A DNA stretch of 34,927 bases from Brooklawnia sp. (GTDB taxonomy: Bacteria > Actinomycetota > Actinomycetes > Propionibacteriales > Propionibacteriaceae): the NCBI GenBank assembly GCA_012517115.1, contig JAAYVP010000136.1:1-34927 (forward strand). The letters are read 5' to 3'. Below, piece by piece: positions 26,072 to 34,413 of this stretch (positions are counted from its first letter, which is position 1; each line of letters begins with the position of its first letter). The position numbers and the translations under genes are program-made. Under the pieces are notes generated by a model, which made no database searches, was not told where the DNA came from, and saw only the letters and a list, made by a program, of their open reading frames with translations.

Positions 26072-26073
26072 AT
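26068..26073 (+). promoter_or_regulatory. -10 hexamer (TATAAT) of the CoA-disulfide reductase gene
   Basis: A perfect TATAAT overlaps the operator and lies 8 bases before ATG 26082, with no Shine-Dalgarno. The message is leaderless or nearly so. Confidence 0.65.
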
Positions 26074-26081
26074 CGCGGTTC

Positions 26082-27725
26082 ATGAATTCCAAGAGAATCG
26101 TCATCATCGGTGGCGTGGCCGGCGGCATGTCGGCCGCCACCCGCCTCCGCCGTCTCGATGAGCAGGCCGAAATCATCGTCCTTGAGCGTAGCGGCCACGT
26201 ATCGTTCGCGAACTGCGGACTGCCGTACCACGTCGGGGGCGTGATCGCCAAGCGCGATTCCCTGCTGCTGCAGACCCCCGCCTCGCTAGGCGCACGGTTC
26301 GGGCTGGACGTGCGAGTCGGCCAGGAGGCCATCGCGGTCGACCCCGCCGCCCGAAGCGTCCAGGTACGAAACCTGGCCACCAACGAGGTCTACAACCTTG
26401 AGTACGATTCGTTGATCTTGTCGCCGGGTGCGAAGCCGGTGCGTCCGCCGTTGCCCGGCATCGAGCGTGCGCTGACGCTGCGCAACGTCGAGGACACCGA
26501 CGCGATCGTCGCGGCCTGTACCGATGCGACCACCGCGGTGGTCGTCGGGGGTGGGTTCATCGGCATCGAACTGGCCGAGAATCTGGTGCACCGCGGCCTC
26601 CAGGTGACCATTGTCGAGGCCACTGCGCAGGTGATGGCGCCGATCGACCCGGAACTGGCCGCCATCGTCCATGACCGGCTGCGTGACAACGGCGTCGATC
26701 TACGCCTAGGGCAGTCGGTCGCATCCATCGGCGAGGACGACGTGATTCTCGCGGACGGCACCAGGGTGAGTGCCGATGTGGTGGTCGCCGCGATCGGTGT
26801 GCGTCCCGACACCAGCCTGGCCGTCGGAGCCGGACTAGCCGTGGGAGAGCGTGGCGGCATCCGTGTCGACGACCAGTTCCGCACCAGCGACCCGAACATC
26901 TACGCCATCGGAGACGCGGTAGAAAAGGTGGACGCGATCGACGACTCCGCGTCCCTGGTGCCGCTCGCCCAGACCGCGAACCTGCAAGGACGTCGGGTCG
27001 CCGACGTCATCATGGGTCGCCCAGCATACGGACGCCCGGTGCTCGGCACTGCGATCGTTGGAGTCTTCGGGCTGCAGGTGGCGTCCACCGGGTGGAACGA
27101 GAAGCGGTTGCGCCAAGCCGGACGACCCTACCGCGCAATCCACACCCATCCGGGCAACCATGCCGGCTATTACCCGGGCAGCTGCCAGATCTCGCTCAAG
27201 CTGCTGGTCGATCCCGAGACCGACGAGATCTTGGGCGCGCAGGGAGTTGGCGAATCCGGCGTCGACAAGCGGATCGACGTCATCGCCACGGCAATCACCG
27301 GCGGCATCTTGGCCAGTGAATTGGCTGACTTGGAGCTGGCGTACGCGCCGCAGTTCGGTTCGGCCAAGGATCCGGTCAACATGCTCGGCTTCATCGCGGC
27401 GAACCTGCGCGACGGACTTACCGAGACGATCCAGTGGCACGAGTTGGACGACGCGGTGGCCGCCGGCGCGACCGTGCTGGATGTGCGTACCCGATCGGAG
27501 CATAACGCGAACGCGATCCCCGGCTCGGTGCTGATCCCGCTGGACGAGCTGCGTGACCGCCTCGACGAGGTGCCTGCCGGTGATCTGGTGGTGCATTGCG
27601 CGGTCGGTCTGCGCGGCTACCTGGCCACTCGTGTGCTGGAGCAGCACCGCTCGGGCTACGGCTGGGGGCGGATCCGCAACCTGGACGGCGGCATGAAGAC
27701 CTGGCTGGCCGGCGCGGGCGCCTAG
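26082..27725 (+). CDS. CoA-disulfide reductase-rhodanese fusion (CoADR-Rhd)
   Basis: The 547-residue protein joins a flavin disulfide reductase (about 1-450) to a rhodanese domain (about 455-547). The reductase half has RIVIIGGVAGGMSAATRLRR for FAD and the single active-site Cys45 in SFANCGLPY, typical of CoA-disulfide reductases. It also has VVVGGGFIGIELAE for NAD(P)H and IYAIGDAVE. The rhodanese half has VLDVRTRSEHNANAIPGS and the catalytic Cys at about 506 in VVHCAVGLRGY. Fusions of this type reduce CoA persulfides or polysulfides and take part in sulfane-sulfur detoxification. The CsoR-family operator at the promoter and the nearby repressor gene fit persulfide-induced expression. Confidence 0.92.
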   Translation: MNSKRIVIIGGVAGGMSAATRLRRLDEQAEIIVLERSGHVSFANCGLPYHVGGVIAKRDSLLLQTPASLGARFGLDVRVGQEAIAVDPAARSVQVRNLATNEVYNLEYDSLILSPGAKPVRPPLPGIERALTLRNVEDTDAIVAACTDATTAVVVGGGFIGIELAENLVHRGLQVTIVEATAQVMAPIDPELAAIVHDRLRDNGVDLRLGQSVASIGEDDVILADGTRVSADVVVAAIGVRPDTSLAVGAGLAVGERGGIRVDDQFRTSDPNIYAIGDAVEKVDAIDDSASLVPLAQTANLQGRRVADVIMGRPAYGRPVLGTAIVGVFGLQVASTGWNEKRLRQAGRPYRAIHTHPGNHAGYYPGSCQISLKLLVDPETDEILGAQGVGESGVDKRIDVIATAITGGILASELADLELAYAPQFGSAKDPVNMLGFIAANLRDGLTETIQWHELDDAVAAGATVLDVRTRSEHNANAIPGSVLIPLDELRDRLDEVPAGDLVVHCAVGLRGYLATRVLEQHRSGYGWGRIRNLDGGMKTWLAGAGA

Positions 27726-27745
27726 CGGGCAAGCCGTCGATTTCG

Positions 27746-27801
27746 GTGCACCGGTTTGTTGCTGGGCGGCGTTTCGCAGCCTTCGCAACAGACCGATGCA
27801 C
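27746..27801 (+). terminator. Long terminator hairpin between CoADR-Rhd and the repressor gene
   Basis: Arms of 17 bases (27746-27762 and 27785-27801) pair at 15 of 17 positions. The loop continues as a GGCGGCG/CGCAGCC stem with one mismatch and a TTT turn. GATTTT follows on the plus strand. It probably ends the CoADR-Rhd transcript and may also stop the convergent repressor message. The rest of the 160-base gap shows no gene. Confidence 0.65.
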
Positions 27802-27885
27802 GATTTTCGACCATGCCAGTGGTTACCGCGGCGAGCAGCCCACCCGGCGCAGTCGGGCTATCCGGCAGCGTGTCGGCGCAGTGGC

Positions 27886-28137
27886 TCAGGCTAACGACAA
27901 GAAGAGTCTCTCCATCTGAGCGGTGTCGCCGTCCCCGTCGATCACGCACTCCTTGAGGCCGCTGGCGATGACTACGAAGCCGGCTCGATCGATGGCTTTG
28001 CTGACCGCTGCGATCTGAGTCACGATGTCCTGACAGTCGCGGCCCTCCTGGATCATCCGGATGATGCCGCCCAGCTGGCCTTGCGCCCGCTGTAGACGCT
28101 TGACCGCGCCGTCGAGATCTTCTGCGGACAACTGCAT
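27886..28137 (-). CDS. CsoR-family repressor, CstR-like (probable persulfide sensor)
   Basis: The 83-residue all-helical protein matches the CsoR/RcnR/CstR family (KRLQRAQGQLGGIIRMIQEG). Copper-sensing CsoR uses Cys, His and Cys ligands. Here both cysteines are kept (Cys35 in RDCQD, Cys64 in LKECV), but the His four residues before the second Cys is Gly60. Loss of this His with two conserved Cys is the pattern of CstR persulfide sensors. The partner gene, a CoA-disulfide reductase-rhodanese, supports that reading. I chose ATG 28137, with AAAGGGG 6 bases upstream; the TTG of the ORF track sits directly on that site. An operator-like palindrome upstream suggests autoregulation. Confidence 0.88.
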   Translation of the reverse strand: MQLSAEDLDGAVKRLQRAQGQLGGIIRMIQEGRDCQDIVTQIAAVSKAIDRAGFVVIASGLKECVIDGDGDTAQMERLFLSLA

Positions 28138-28154
28138 GGCCAACCCCTTTCGCG

Positions 28155-28170
28155 GTACCCCCGTGGGTAT
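28155..28170 (-). promoter_or_regulatory. CsoR/CstR-type operator upstream of the repressor gene
   Basis: On the minus strand ATACCC-ACGG-GGGTAC has the same CCC-N4-GGG core as the operator at 26054-26071, with one arm mismatch. A TAACAT -10 candidate (28176-28181, minus strand) lies just upstream, so the site would cover the transcription start. This fits autorepression. Confidence 0.75.
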
Positions 28171-28277
28171 CCAACCATGTTAGCTCGGTCGCCGCGCCAA
28201 GCGTCGCCCCTGTTCGTCCGTCGGCGACTGAGGGATGATCCGGGGAGTAATCAGCCTGCCGAAGGCTTTCGGGCCGG

Positions 28278-28283
28278 TACTCT
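28278..28283 (+). promoter_or_regulatory. Candidate -10 (TACTCT) of the telA-pknG operon
   Basis: TACTCT lies 38 bases before ATG 28321 in the 183-base divergent gap after the repressor gene. A CCGAA/TTCGG inverted repeat (28259-28272) is just upstream. No clear -35 is seen. Unlike many genes here, telA has a normal leader and Shine-Dalgarno. Confidence 0.35.
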
Positions 28284-28320
28284 CGAAGGGACTCGTGCAC
28301 CCACACATGGAGGACCATCG

Positions 28321-29643
28321 ATGAGTCAGAACTCGCAAGGCGCCTACGGCCCGCCCGGGGGCTACGCCCAGCCGGGGCAGCCGAGTCAAACCGGCCCGCA
28401 GGACCTGTCACGGGCGGGGGTGCCGCCCCGGCTCAGCCCACCTGAAGGTGCCGCCGTCCTGACGCTGCAGGCCCCCGCCCCTCCACCGGTCGTCCAGATC
28501 ACCCAAGCCCCCCAGATGGCGCCGCCGGTCACCGAGGAGCAGCGTCCTGTCCTAGATAGCAAGGTGACCCAGTTCATGGGCGCGATCATGAGCGAAGAAT
28601 CTGGTAGCCCCGAGTTCAGCAGGCAGGCTGACGCGGTGCGCAGCATGGGGGACGCCGACATCCGCCGCGCCGCCGAGATGAGTAACCGGCTACTCGACAC
28701 CCCGATCAACGAGATGAAGACCGGCGGGTTGTCCGAAGTGTCGAAAGTCTCCAGCACTCTGCTCGAGCTGCGCCGCATCATCGAAGACCTCGATCCCGGC
28801 GAGGTGGGCACCCAGAAGAAGTTCCTCGGCATCATCCCCTTCGGTGACAAGATCCAGGACTACTTCCGCAAGTACCAGTCCAGCCAGAAGCACCTCAACG
28901 CGATCCTGCATGCCTTGCGTTCCGGCCAAGACGAGCTGACCAAGGACAATGTCAGCTTGAACATGGAGAAGCAGCAGCTCTGGGACACCATGAACCGGCT
29001 GAACCAGTACATATATCTGGCCGAGCAACTCGACAGCCGGCTTTCGGGGGCGATCGCCGAACTGCAAGTGACCGACCCGATGAAGGCTGATGCACTGAAC
29101 AAGGACGTGCTGTTCTACGTCCGTCAGAAGCACCAGGACCTGCTGACTCAGCTGGCGGTCTCGATCCAGGGTTACCTGGCTATCGACGTGATCATCAAGA
29201 ACAACGCAGAGTTGATCAAGGGTGTCGATCGCGCGTCCACCACCACGGTGTCGGCGCTGCGCACCGCGGTCATCACCGCTCAGGCGCTTGGCAACCAAAA
29301 GCTGGTCCTCGACCAGATCACCGCGCTCAACGCCACCACCGCAGGACTGATCGAGCGCACCAGCGAGATGCTGCGGGACAACTCCGTCACCATTCAACAG
29401 CAGGCGGCCAGTTCCACAGTCTCGGTCGAGTCTCTGCAGAAAGCGTTCGCAAACGTCTACCAGACGATGGACTCCATCGACTCATTCAAGATCGAGGCTC
29501 TGAACACCATGAGCCAGACGATCGGCACCCTCGAGACCGAGGTCGCCAAGTCGCGCGCCTATCTCGAGCGGGCACGGCAGTCGGACGAGCGACGCGGCCT
29601 CGCCGAGGGCATTACCAGCACTCCGAACTACGACCTCGGCTGA
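28321..29643 (+). CDS. TelA-like toxic anion resistance family protein
   Basis: The 440-residue protein has a Pro/Gln/Gly-rich N-terminal 75 residues, then the TelA family domain (Pfam TelA). Recognisable segments include FLGIIPFGDKIQDYFRKYQ (about residue 170), RLNQYIYLAEQLD, VSIQGYLAIDVIIKNNAEL, TTTVSALRTAVITAQAL and IQQQAASSTVSVESLQKAFANVYQTMDSID. The body is predicted largely helical. The tellurite-resistance label is historical and the biochemical role is unknown. ATG 28321 has GGAGG 5 bases upstream; the ORF track adds 48 residues. It leads a six-gene operon with an AAA+ ATPase and GlnX/PknG-like proteins. Confidence 0.88.
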   Translation: MSQNSQGAYGPPGGYAQPGQPSQTGPQDLSRAGVPPRLSPPEGAAVLTLQAPAPPPVVQITQAPQMAPPVTEEQRPVLDSKVTQFMGAIMSEESGSPEFSRQADAVRSMGDADIRRAAEMSNRLLDTPINEMKTGGLSEVSKVSSTLLELRRIIEDLDPGEVGTQKKFLGIIPFGDKIQDYFRKYQSSQKHLNAILHALRSGQDELTKDNVSLNMEKQQLWDTMNRLNQYIYLAEQLDSRLSGAIAELQVTDPMKADALNKDVLFYVRQKHQDLLTQLAVSIQGYLAIDVIIKNNAELIKGVDRASTTTVSALRTAVITAQALGNQKLVLDQITALNATTAGLIERTSEMLRDNSVTIQQQAASSTVSVESLQKAFANVYQTMDSIDSFKIEALNTMSQTIGTLETEVAKSRAYLERARQSDERRGLAEGITSTPNYDLG

Positions 29644-29668
29644 GGCTGCACAACGATAGAAGGACGCG

Positions 29669-30205
29669 ATGGGGCTGTTCGCATGGCTGCGGGGCGACAC
29701 CAACAAGCCGGCTGAGCCGGCGACTCTGGCGTCCCCCCCGCCGACCAAGCAGGACATCGAGCAGGCCTTGGTGAAAGCGGAGCGCATGGTGCTGGACGGT
29801 CATGCGCCCACGCCGGTACTGGCTCGCGTCCTGCGCATCACCACTGCCGTCAAAGCGATCCTGCCGAGGCTGTCGAATCTCGGCCTCGATTCGCGGGACG
29901 CGTACACGGTGGTCGCAACCGCCACCGACTATCTGCCTGAGTCGGTGGCGGGCTACCTGGCGTTGCCCCGCGACTGGGCTGACACCCGGCCGGTCGCCAA
30001 CGGCAAGTCTTCGCTGCTGCTCTTGATCGACCAGCTCGACTTGCTGAGCCTGACGATCTCGCGGATGTACGACGCAGTGAATCGGATGGACGCGTCTGCG
30101 CTGGTCGCCCAAGGCGACTTCCTGACGACCAAGTTCGGCGGGCCGATGCGAGCCACCCGGATGGACGACCAGGCCCCGGCCAGCACCAACCCATTGGATC
30201 TCTAG
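29669..30205 (+). CDS. Hypothetical protein of the TelA-PknG cluster
   Basis: A 178-residue protein I do not recognise. It begins MGLFAWLRGD, followed by a Pro-rich stretch and two mainly helical segments (about 25-80 and 105-145), and ends in a short polar tail. No membrane segment or catalytic motif is obvious. The ATG has AGAAGGA about 6 bases upstream. It lies 25 bases after telA and 25 before the ATPase gene, so it is surely part of the operon. It could be an adaptor for TelA or the ATPase, but that is inference from position only. Confidence 0.75.
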   Translation: MGLFAWLRGDTNKPAEPATLASPPPTKQDIEQALVKAERMVLDGHAPTPVLARVLRITTAVKAILPRLSNLGLDSRDAYTVVATATDYLPESVAGYLALPRDWADTRPVANGKSSLLLLIDQLDLLSLTISRMYDAVNRMDASALVAQGDFLTTKFGGPMRATRMDDQAPASTNPLDL

Positions 30206-30230
30206 TGAAGCCTCGAAAGGCCGTTGTCAG

Positions 30231-31940
30231 ATGACCAGCATCACGCTACGCAGCGCCCTCGACCAGTTGGCCGACGTCGCCGCCGAGGCCGGGCTGGACC
30301 CCGAGCAGGCTCGCACTGAGGGCGTTCAGTTGGCGGCCGCCGTCTCGGAGCCGGCAGTGGGCGCCTACCGGGATTGGGCACGAGAGCAAAACCGCGAACC
30401 AGACGCCCAGGAGTACTTCGCAGCGGCCTCTAAGGGGCGCCGCTGGCGGGTCGGGCCGACGCCGCTGATGACCCAACTGAACAACACCGCACCGACCCAG
30501 GCCCAGAAGTACTCGTCAGCCCTCGGCGGGGTCATCTCTGCGGCCTGCACCCTGGGGCAGCCCACGCCGCAGGTTGCCGGCCTGGCCGCCGCGGCTACGG
30601 CAGCACAGGTGGCTCACGGTGGCACCGATCAGGCACGCGGCAGCGTTCCCGCGGCACTGTCCTCGGTGGACGACGTGCCCGGCAACTTTGGCGGTCTCGA
30701 CCCCAGCCTGCTGGCCCGACTGCAGCAATCCCAAGACCGGTTGAGGGCGATGGAGGAGTTCACCAAAGTCGGGGACGCCGCCTTCGCCTCGGTGCTCGAC
30801 CAACTGCAGCAGAACCAGGCCCGAATCGCCGAACTGCGAAGCTCGCCCATGGTGAACCCGAACGGGATGTTCGGGCAGCCCGCAGCGGGGAGCGGTGGTG
30901 CCGGGCAAGGCGCTTGGACGCCTGGCCAGACTGGAGATCCCGCCCCGACGGCGACCGCGTCCGCTCAGCCCGCCACCGCGCAGGCAGTTGCCAAGCCTGA
31001 ACCGGAGCGCAGCGTCGAGGAGCTACTGGCCGAACTGGACGCGTTGATCGGTCTGACAGGCGTCAAGTCTGAGATCAAGCGGCAGGCCGCGGTGCTGCGC
31101 GTCCAATCGTTGCGTGAGGAGGCTGGCCTGAAGGTGCCCACCATTACCCGGCACCTCGTTTTCGTCGGCAACCCCGGAACCGGTAAGACCACCGTGGCCC
31201 GGCTGGTGGCAGGCATCTACCGGGCGCTCGGCCTGCTCAGCAAGGGCCAGTTGGTGGAGGTCGACCGCTCCGAACTAGTGGCTGGTTATCTAGGGCAGAC
31301 TGCGCTCAAGACCGCCGAGGTGTGCGCGTCCGCCATCGGTGGGGTGCTGTTCATCGACGAAGCGTATGCATTGTCCGGTGACCAGTACGGCGAAGAGGCC
31401 ATCAACACCTTGGTCAAAGAGATGGAGGACAACCGCGACGATCTGGTCGTGATCGTGGCCGGCTACCCGGCACCGATGGCCAAGTTCATCGCCGAGAACC
31501 CCGGTCTGACGAGCCGATTCCGGACCACTATTGAGTTCGACGACTACGCCGACGCCGAACTGGTGGCGATCTTCGAACTGATGGTAGCCAACTCCGACTA
31601 CGACCTCGGCGAGGGCGCCCTGGACGCATTCAAATTCGATCTCTCGCTGCAGGTCCGTGACGCGGCTTTCGGCAACGGACGATACTGCCGGAACTTGCTG
31701 GAGGCTGCCATCGGTCACCAGGCCTGGCGGCTGCGCAACGAGACAGCGCCGACCGTCCAGCAGTTGCGCACGCTGACCGTCGAGGACGTCCTAGGTGAGG
31801 CTGTGCTGACGCCCGGTGATGAACTCGCCAAGACGGGTGACCAACAAGGCCATGAGTCCGCCAGCCCCCAGGCGGTCGATGAGGGCCCGGCCGACGACGA
31901 TCGGGCCGTCGGGTCCGCCGAGCAGGAGACGAAACCGTGA
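30231..31940 (+). CDS. AAA+ ATPase, CbbX/SpoVK/EccA-like
   Basis: The 569-residue protein has an Ala-rich helical N-terminal region (about 1-210), a Gly/Pro/Ala linker (about 215-260) and a CbxX/CfqX-type AAA+ domain (about 265-510). The AAA+ part shows LIGLTGVKSEIKRQ, Walker A GNPGTGKTT (about 312-320), a pore-loop region in VAGYLGQTALKT, Walker B GGVLFIDEAYAL and sensor 1 in VVIVAGYP. GLTSRFRTTIEF carries the likely Arg finger. The acidic tail is probably disordered. Relatives remodel partner proteins (CbbX on Rubisco, EccA in ESX secretion). Here the partner may be TelA or the GlnX/PknG proteins. Its TGA overlaps the next GTG. Confidence 0.88.
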   Translation: MTSITLRSALDQLADVAAEAGLDPEQARTEGVQLAAAVSEPAVGAYRDWAREQNREPDAQEYFAAASKGRRWRVGPTPLMTQLNNTAPTQAQKYSSALGGVISAACTLGQPTPQVAGLAAAATAAQVAHGGTDQARGSVPAALSSVDDVPGNFGGLDPSLLARLQQSQDRLRAMEEFTKVGDAAFASVLDQLQQNQARIAELRSSPMVNPNGMFGQPAAGSGGAGQGAWTPGQTGDPAPTATASAQPATAQAVAKPEPERSVEELLAELDALIGLTGVKSEIKRQAAVLRVQSLREEAGLKVPTITRHLVFVGNPGTGKTTVARLVAGIYRALGLLSKGQLVEVDRSELVAGYLGQTALKTAEVCASAIGGVLFIDEAYALSGDQYGEEAINTLVKEMEDNRDDLVVIVAGYPAPMAKFIAENPGLTSRFRTTIEFDDYADAELVAIFELMVANSDYDLGEGALDAFKFDLSLQVRDAAFGNGRYCRNLLEAAIGHQAWRLRNETAPTVQQLRTLTVEDVLGEAVLTPGDELAKTGDQQGHESASPQAVDEGPADDDRAVGSAEQETKP

Positions 31941-33220
31941 CGCAGCCGCCTGGCAACCCCACCCGGCCATTCGGCCCAGGCATGCCGCCGGCGCAGGCTA
32001 CCCGGGGCAGCCGAGGGCGAGGCATGACACCAGCGAAGTCGGCGTCCCCGCCGAAGGTGCGCGAGCGACGCCCGATGACCACCTCGCGGGTGCTCGCGCT
32101 GTGGCGGTTGGTGGTCGTCGTGGGCTGCCTGGCGGTAGCCGTCGTTGGGCCGCTGGTGCTGAACAACAACCGGGCTTCTCTGCAGCGGGTGAATGCCGCA
32201 GCGCAGCAGGTGCTGTTGCTGGAGTCGGTCCGTGGTGACCTGCTGGCTGCTGAGGCCAGCGGCACCTATGCGCTGCTCCTCACCGCTCAGGGTCAAGAAC
32301 CTGACCAGCAGTTCGCTGATGACCTAGCCGCGGCGTCCGAGAAGCTCGTCCAGGCGAGCATGCTCAACCCTCCCGATGCCGCTGGGATGGCGTCGGTGGG
32401 GGCATCGGTCACCCGATTCGCCGCCGAACTCAGTCGGGCAATGGCAACTAGTTCGAGCACGGCGATGGGGCAGGCCAGCGTCTTCTTGCAGGACGATCTG
32501 TTGGTGCAACTCGACAAGCTGATCGCCGAGAACCTGGTCTGGTTGGAGGTTTCGACCGCCGACCAGCGGTGGCTGAGCGCGCTGGTGGCGGTGCCCATCG
32601 TACTGATCTTGGTCGCGAGCGTGGTCGTCGCGCGCCGCACCCGACGGGTTCTCAATCTCGGGCTCGTTGCCGCGCTGGCGATCTCGGTGGCGATCCTGGT
32701 CCTGGTCACCCAGTTGGTCACTACCAGCGCACAGAGCGTCAGCGTGGTGCAGACATCAGGGGTCACTGAGGCGACTTCCGTAGCCGGGGCGTATGCCGCG
32801 GTTACCGAGGCAAAGGCGGTCGAGGGACGCATCCTGCTCGGCGTGACGCCGGCTCAGGCGGGTGGCGCCGCCTACAGTGCGGCCATCGAGACCGCAGGCC
32901 AGGCGTTGGCGCAGCTGCCCGAGGCCCAGGCCAGCGGCATGGTCGACCAGTTGGAGGCGATGGTCACCACCCATGGCCAGTTGATGGCTGCGTCGGCTGA
33001 GCAGTTCCCGGAACTTCTCCCCGCGGCCCAGGAGCCCTACAACGCGCTGGTCGGGTGGCTCGCCGGGCAAGCGTCCCAGATCGGCAGTGACCTCGACCAG
33101 CAATTGAGCGAGCACGCGAACACCGTCCAGAACGCGTTCGGCCTGGTCGCTGCGGGCATGGTGGCGGCAGCCTTGGCCGCCGGCATCGGCCTCAGCCAGC
33201 CGCTGCGGAGGTATCAATGA
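31937..33220 (+). CDS. GlnX-like four-TM sensor protein
   Basis: The 427-residue protein starts with a Pro/Arg-rich cytoplasmic tail (about 1-48). Four membrane segments follow at about 50-75, 211-231, 239-262 and 400-420. Two external helical regions of roughly 135 residues lie between TM1-TM2 and TM3-TM4, like two tandem chemoreceptor-type four-helix sensor modules. Length, topology and position before a PknG-like gene match GlnX (Rv0412c). That protein links the aspartate/glutamate-binding protein GlnH to kinase PknG in mycobacteria. No HAMP or signalling domain is present. The GTG start overlaps the ATPase stop and the end overlaps the next ATG. No glnH is seen in the window. Confidence 0.75.
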   Translation: MTQPPGNPTRPFGPGMPPAQATRGSRGRGMTPAKSASPPKVRERRPMTTSRVLALWRLVVVVGCLAVAVVGPLVLNNNRASLQRVNAAAQQVLLLESVRGDLLAAEASGTYALLLTAQGQEPDQQFADDLAAASEKLVQASMLNPPDAAGMASVGASVTRFAAELSRAMATSSSTAMGQASVFLQDDLLVQLDKLIAENLVWLEVSTADQRWLSALVAVPIVLILVASVVVARRTRRVLNLGLVAALAISVAILVLVTQLVTTSAQSVSVVQTSGVTEATSVAGAYAAVTEAKAVEGRILLGVTPAQAGGAAYSAAIETAGQALAQLPEAQASGMVDQLEAMVTTHGQLMAASAEQFPELLPAAQEPYNALVGWLAGQASQIGSDLDQQLSEHANTVQNAFGLVAAGMVAAALAAGIGLSQPLRRYQ

Positions 33221-34413
33221 GCTCGACAAGCGCGCCCGCCGCGCCCGGGCGGCTCGGAGAACCCATCGACGCCATCCAATTGCGCACGTACCTGATCGCT
33301 CTCGACGGCTGGCTGGACACCCGCCGCGCCGAGTTGGCCGCCCTCGACGAGGCTGTCCGGGCAAGCGCGCATTCGGACGACCTGACACCCGATGTCGCGC
33401 TCGGTCTGCAGCTGTGGCAGGCGATTCAGACCCGCTACCGCCGCTTGCTGCAGGTTTGGGACCGAGGCCGGGTGGGGGTCAAGGAACGTGAGCAACTGGC
33501 ATCGCTGGTCTGGGGGCGACTGGACGACGAGGTCTGGGGCGGCCATGCCGCGTCCGGGCTGTCACTGCCGGAGGCCTGCCGGATGTCGGATGCACTGACC
33601 GGCCAACTACGCAGCCGCCTGCAACTGGACCCGGCTGGAACCCAAGCGGTCGGTCGCCTGCGAGACCTGCGGGCGAGCATGGAACGGTTGCGCGACCAGG
33701 TGGGTTTGGAGCCCCCAGCGACCAGTGCTGCCGCCCGGGCGAAGTTGGACCGGCTGGAAGAGCGCTTGACCAACATCCAGGACAAGGCCGGACGCGGTGG
33801 CGATGTCGGCGGGCTGTTAGGGCCGCTGGAGGCAGACGCCGCGACCTTCGAGCGTGACCTGATCGTCGGCGGCGTCTTACGCCGTCAGCAGGCCATCAAC
33901 CAGACGCAGGGAAACGCGCAGCCGTCGGCCGGGCCAACCCGAGTGACCCAGACCGGGCGGCTTGAGGTGGCTGGCCGGCTGCGGGCTGACCTGATCGTAC
34001 GCGGGCAGCAGTTGGACGAACTGGTCGATCGGGTGGCGGCCGCGGTCCCGAACCCGCCCAAGTACGCGGTGCCCGACGTTACCTCACTGGGGCCGGTCCC
34101 GGAGGATCCGGCGGACCTGGAGCGGTACCTGCGACGACTACAGCAGATCGCGAAGGCGATGGACGTGATCGACCGAGCCTATGCGGAGGCGGTGCGGGGC
34201 ACTCAGGTGCTTGGGAACGAGTTGATCATGTTGCGCGCCGAGGTTGAGCAGCATGGGGTCGGTGATGAGCGGTTGGCCGTGCTATTCCGGGTCGCCGACG
34301 AGTGGGTCAAGCTGTCACCGCAGCCCAACGAGGCGATAACCGCGCTCCTGGAGGCCATCCGGCACTACGTAGGCTGGCTTACCCGGCGTCCCGAAGGCGA
34401 GGAGCAGCTGTGA
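33217..34413 (+). CDS. Hypothetical helical protein between GlnX and PknG
   Basis: A 398-residue protein with no family I can name. It is almost entirely helical by composition. A helical N-terminal domain (about 15-140) is followed by a likely coiled coil (about 145-190, AGTQAVGRLRDLRASMERLRDQ region) and a Gln/Gly/Pro linker (about 225-245). A second helical part (about 250-398) ends in acidic residues. There is no signal peptide or TM segment, so it is probably cytoplasmic. The start and stop both overlap neighbours by 4 bases (ATGA, GTGA), implying near-equal synthesis with GlnX-like and PknG-like proteins. It may be a scaffold between them. Confidence 0.75.
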   Translation: MSSTSAPAAPGRLGEPIDAIQLRTYLIALDGWLDTRRAELAALDEAVRASAHSDDLTPDVALGLQLWQAIQTRYRRLLQVWDRGRVGVKEREQLASLVWGRLDDEVWGGHAASGLSLPEACRMSDALTGQLRSRLQLDPAGTQAVGRLRDLRASMERLRDQVGLEPPATSAAARAKLDRLEERLTNIQDKAGRGGDVGGLLGPLEADAATFERDLIVGGVLRRQQAINQTQGNAQPSAGPTRVTQTGRLEVAGRLRADLIVRGQQLDELVDRVAAAVPNPPKYAVPDVTSLGPVPEDPADLERYLRRLQQIAKAMDVIDRAYAEAVRGTQVLGNELIMLRAEVEQHGVGDERLAVLFRVADEWVKLSPQPNEAITALLEAIRHYVGWLTRRPEGEEQL

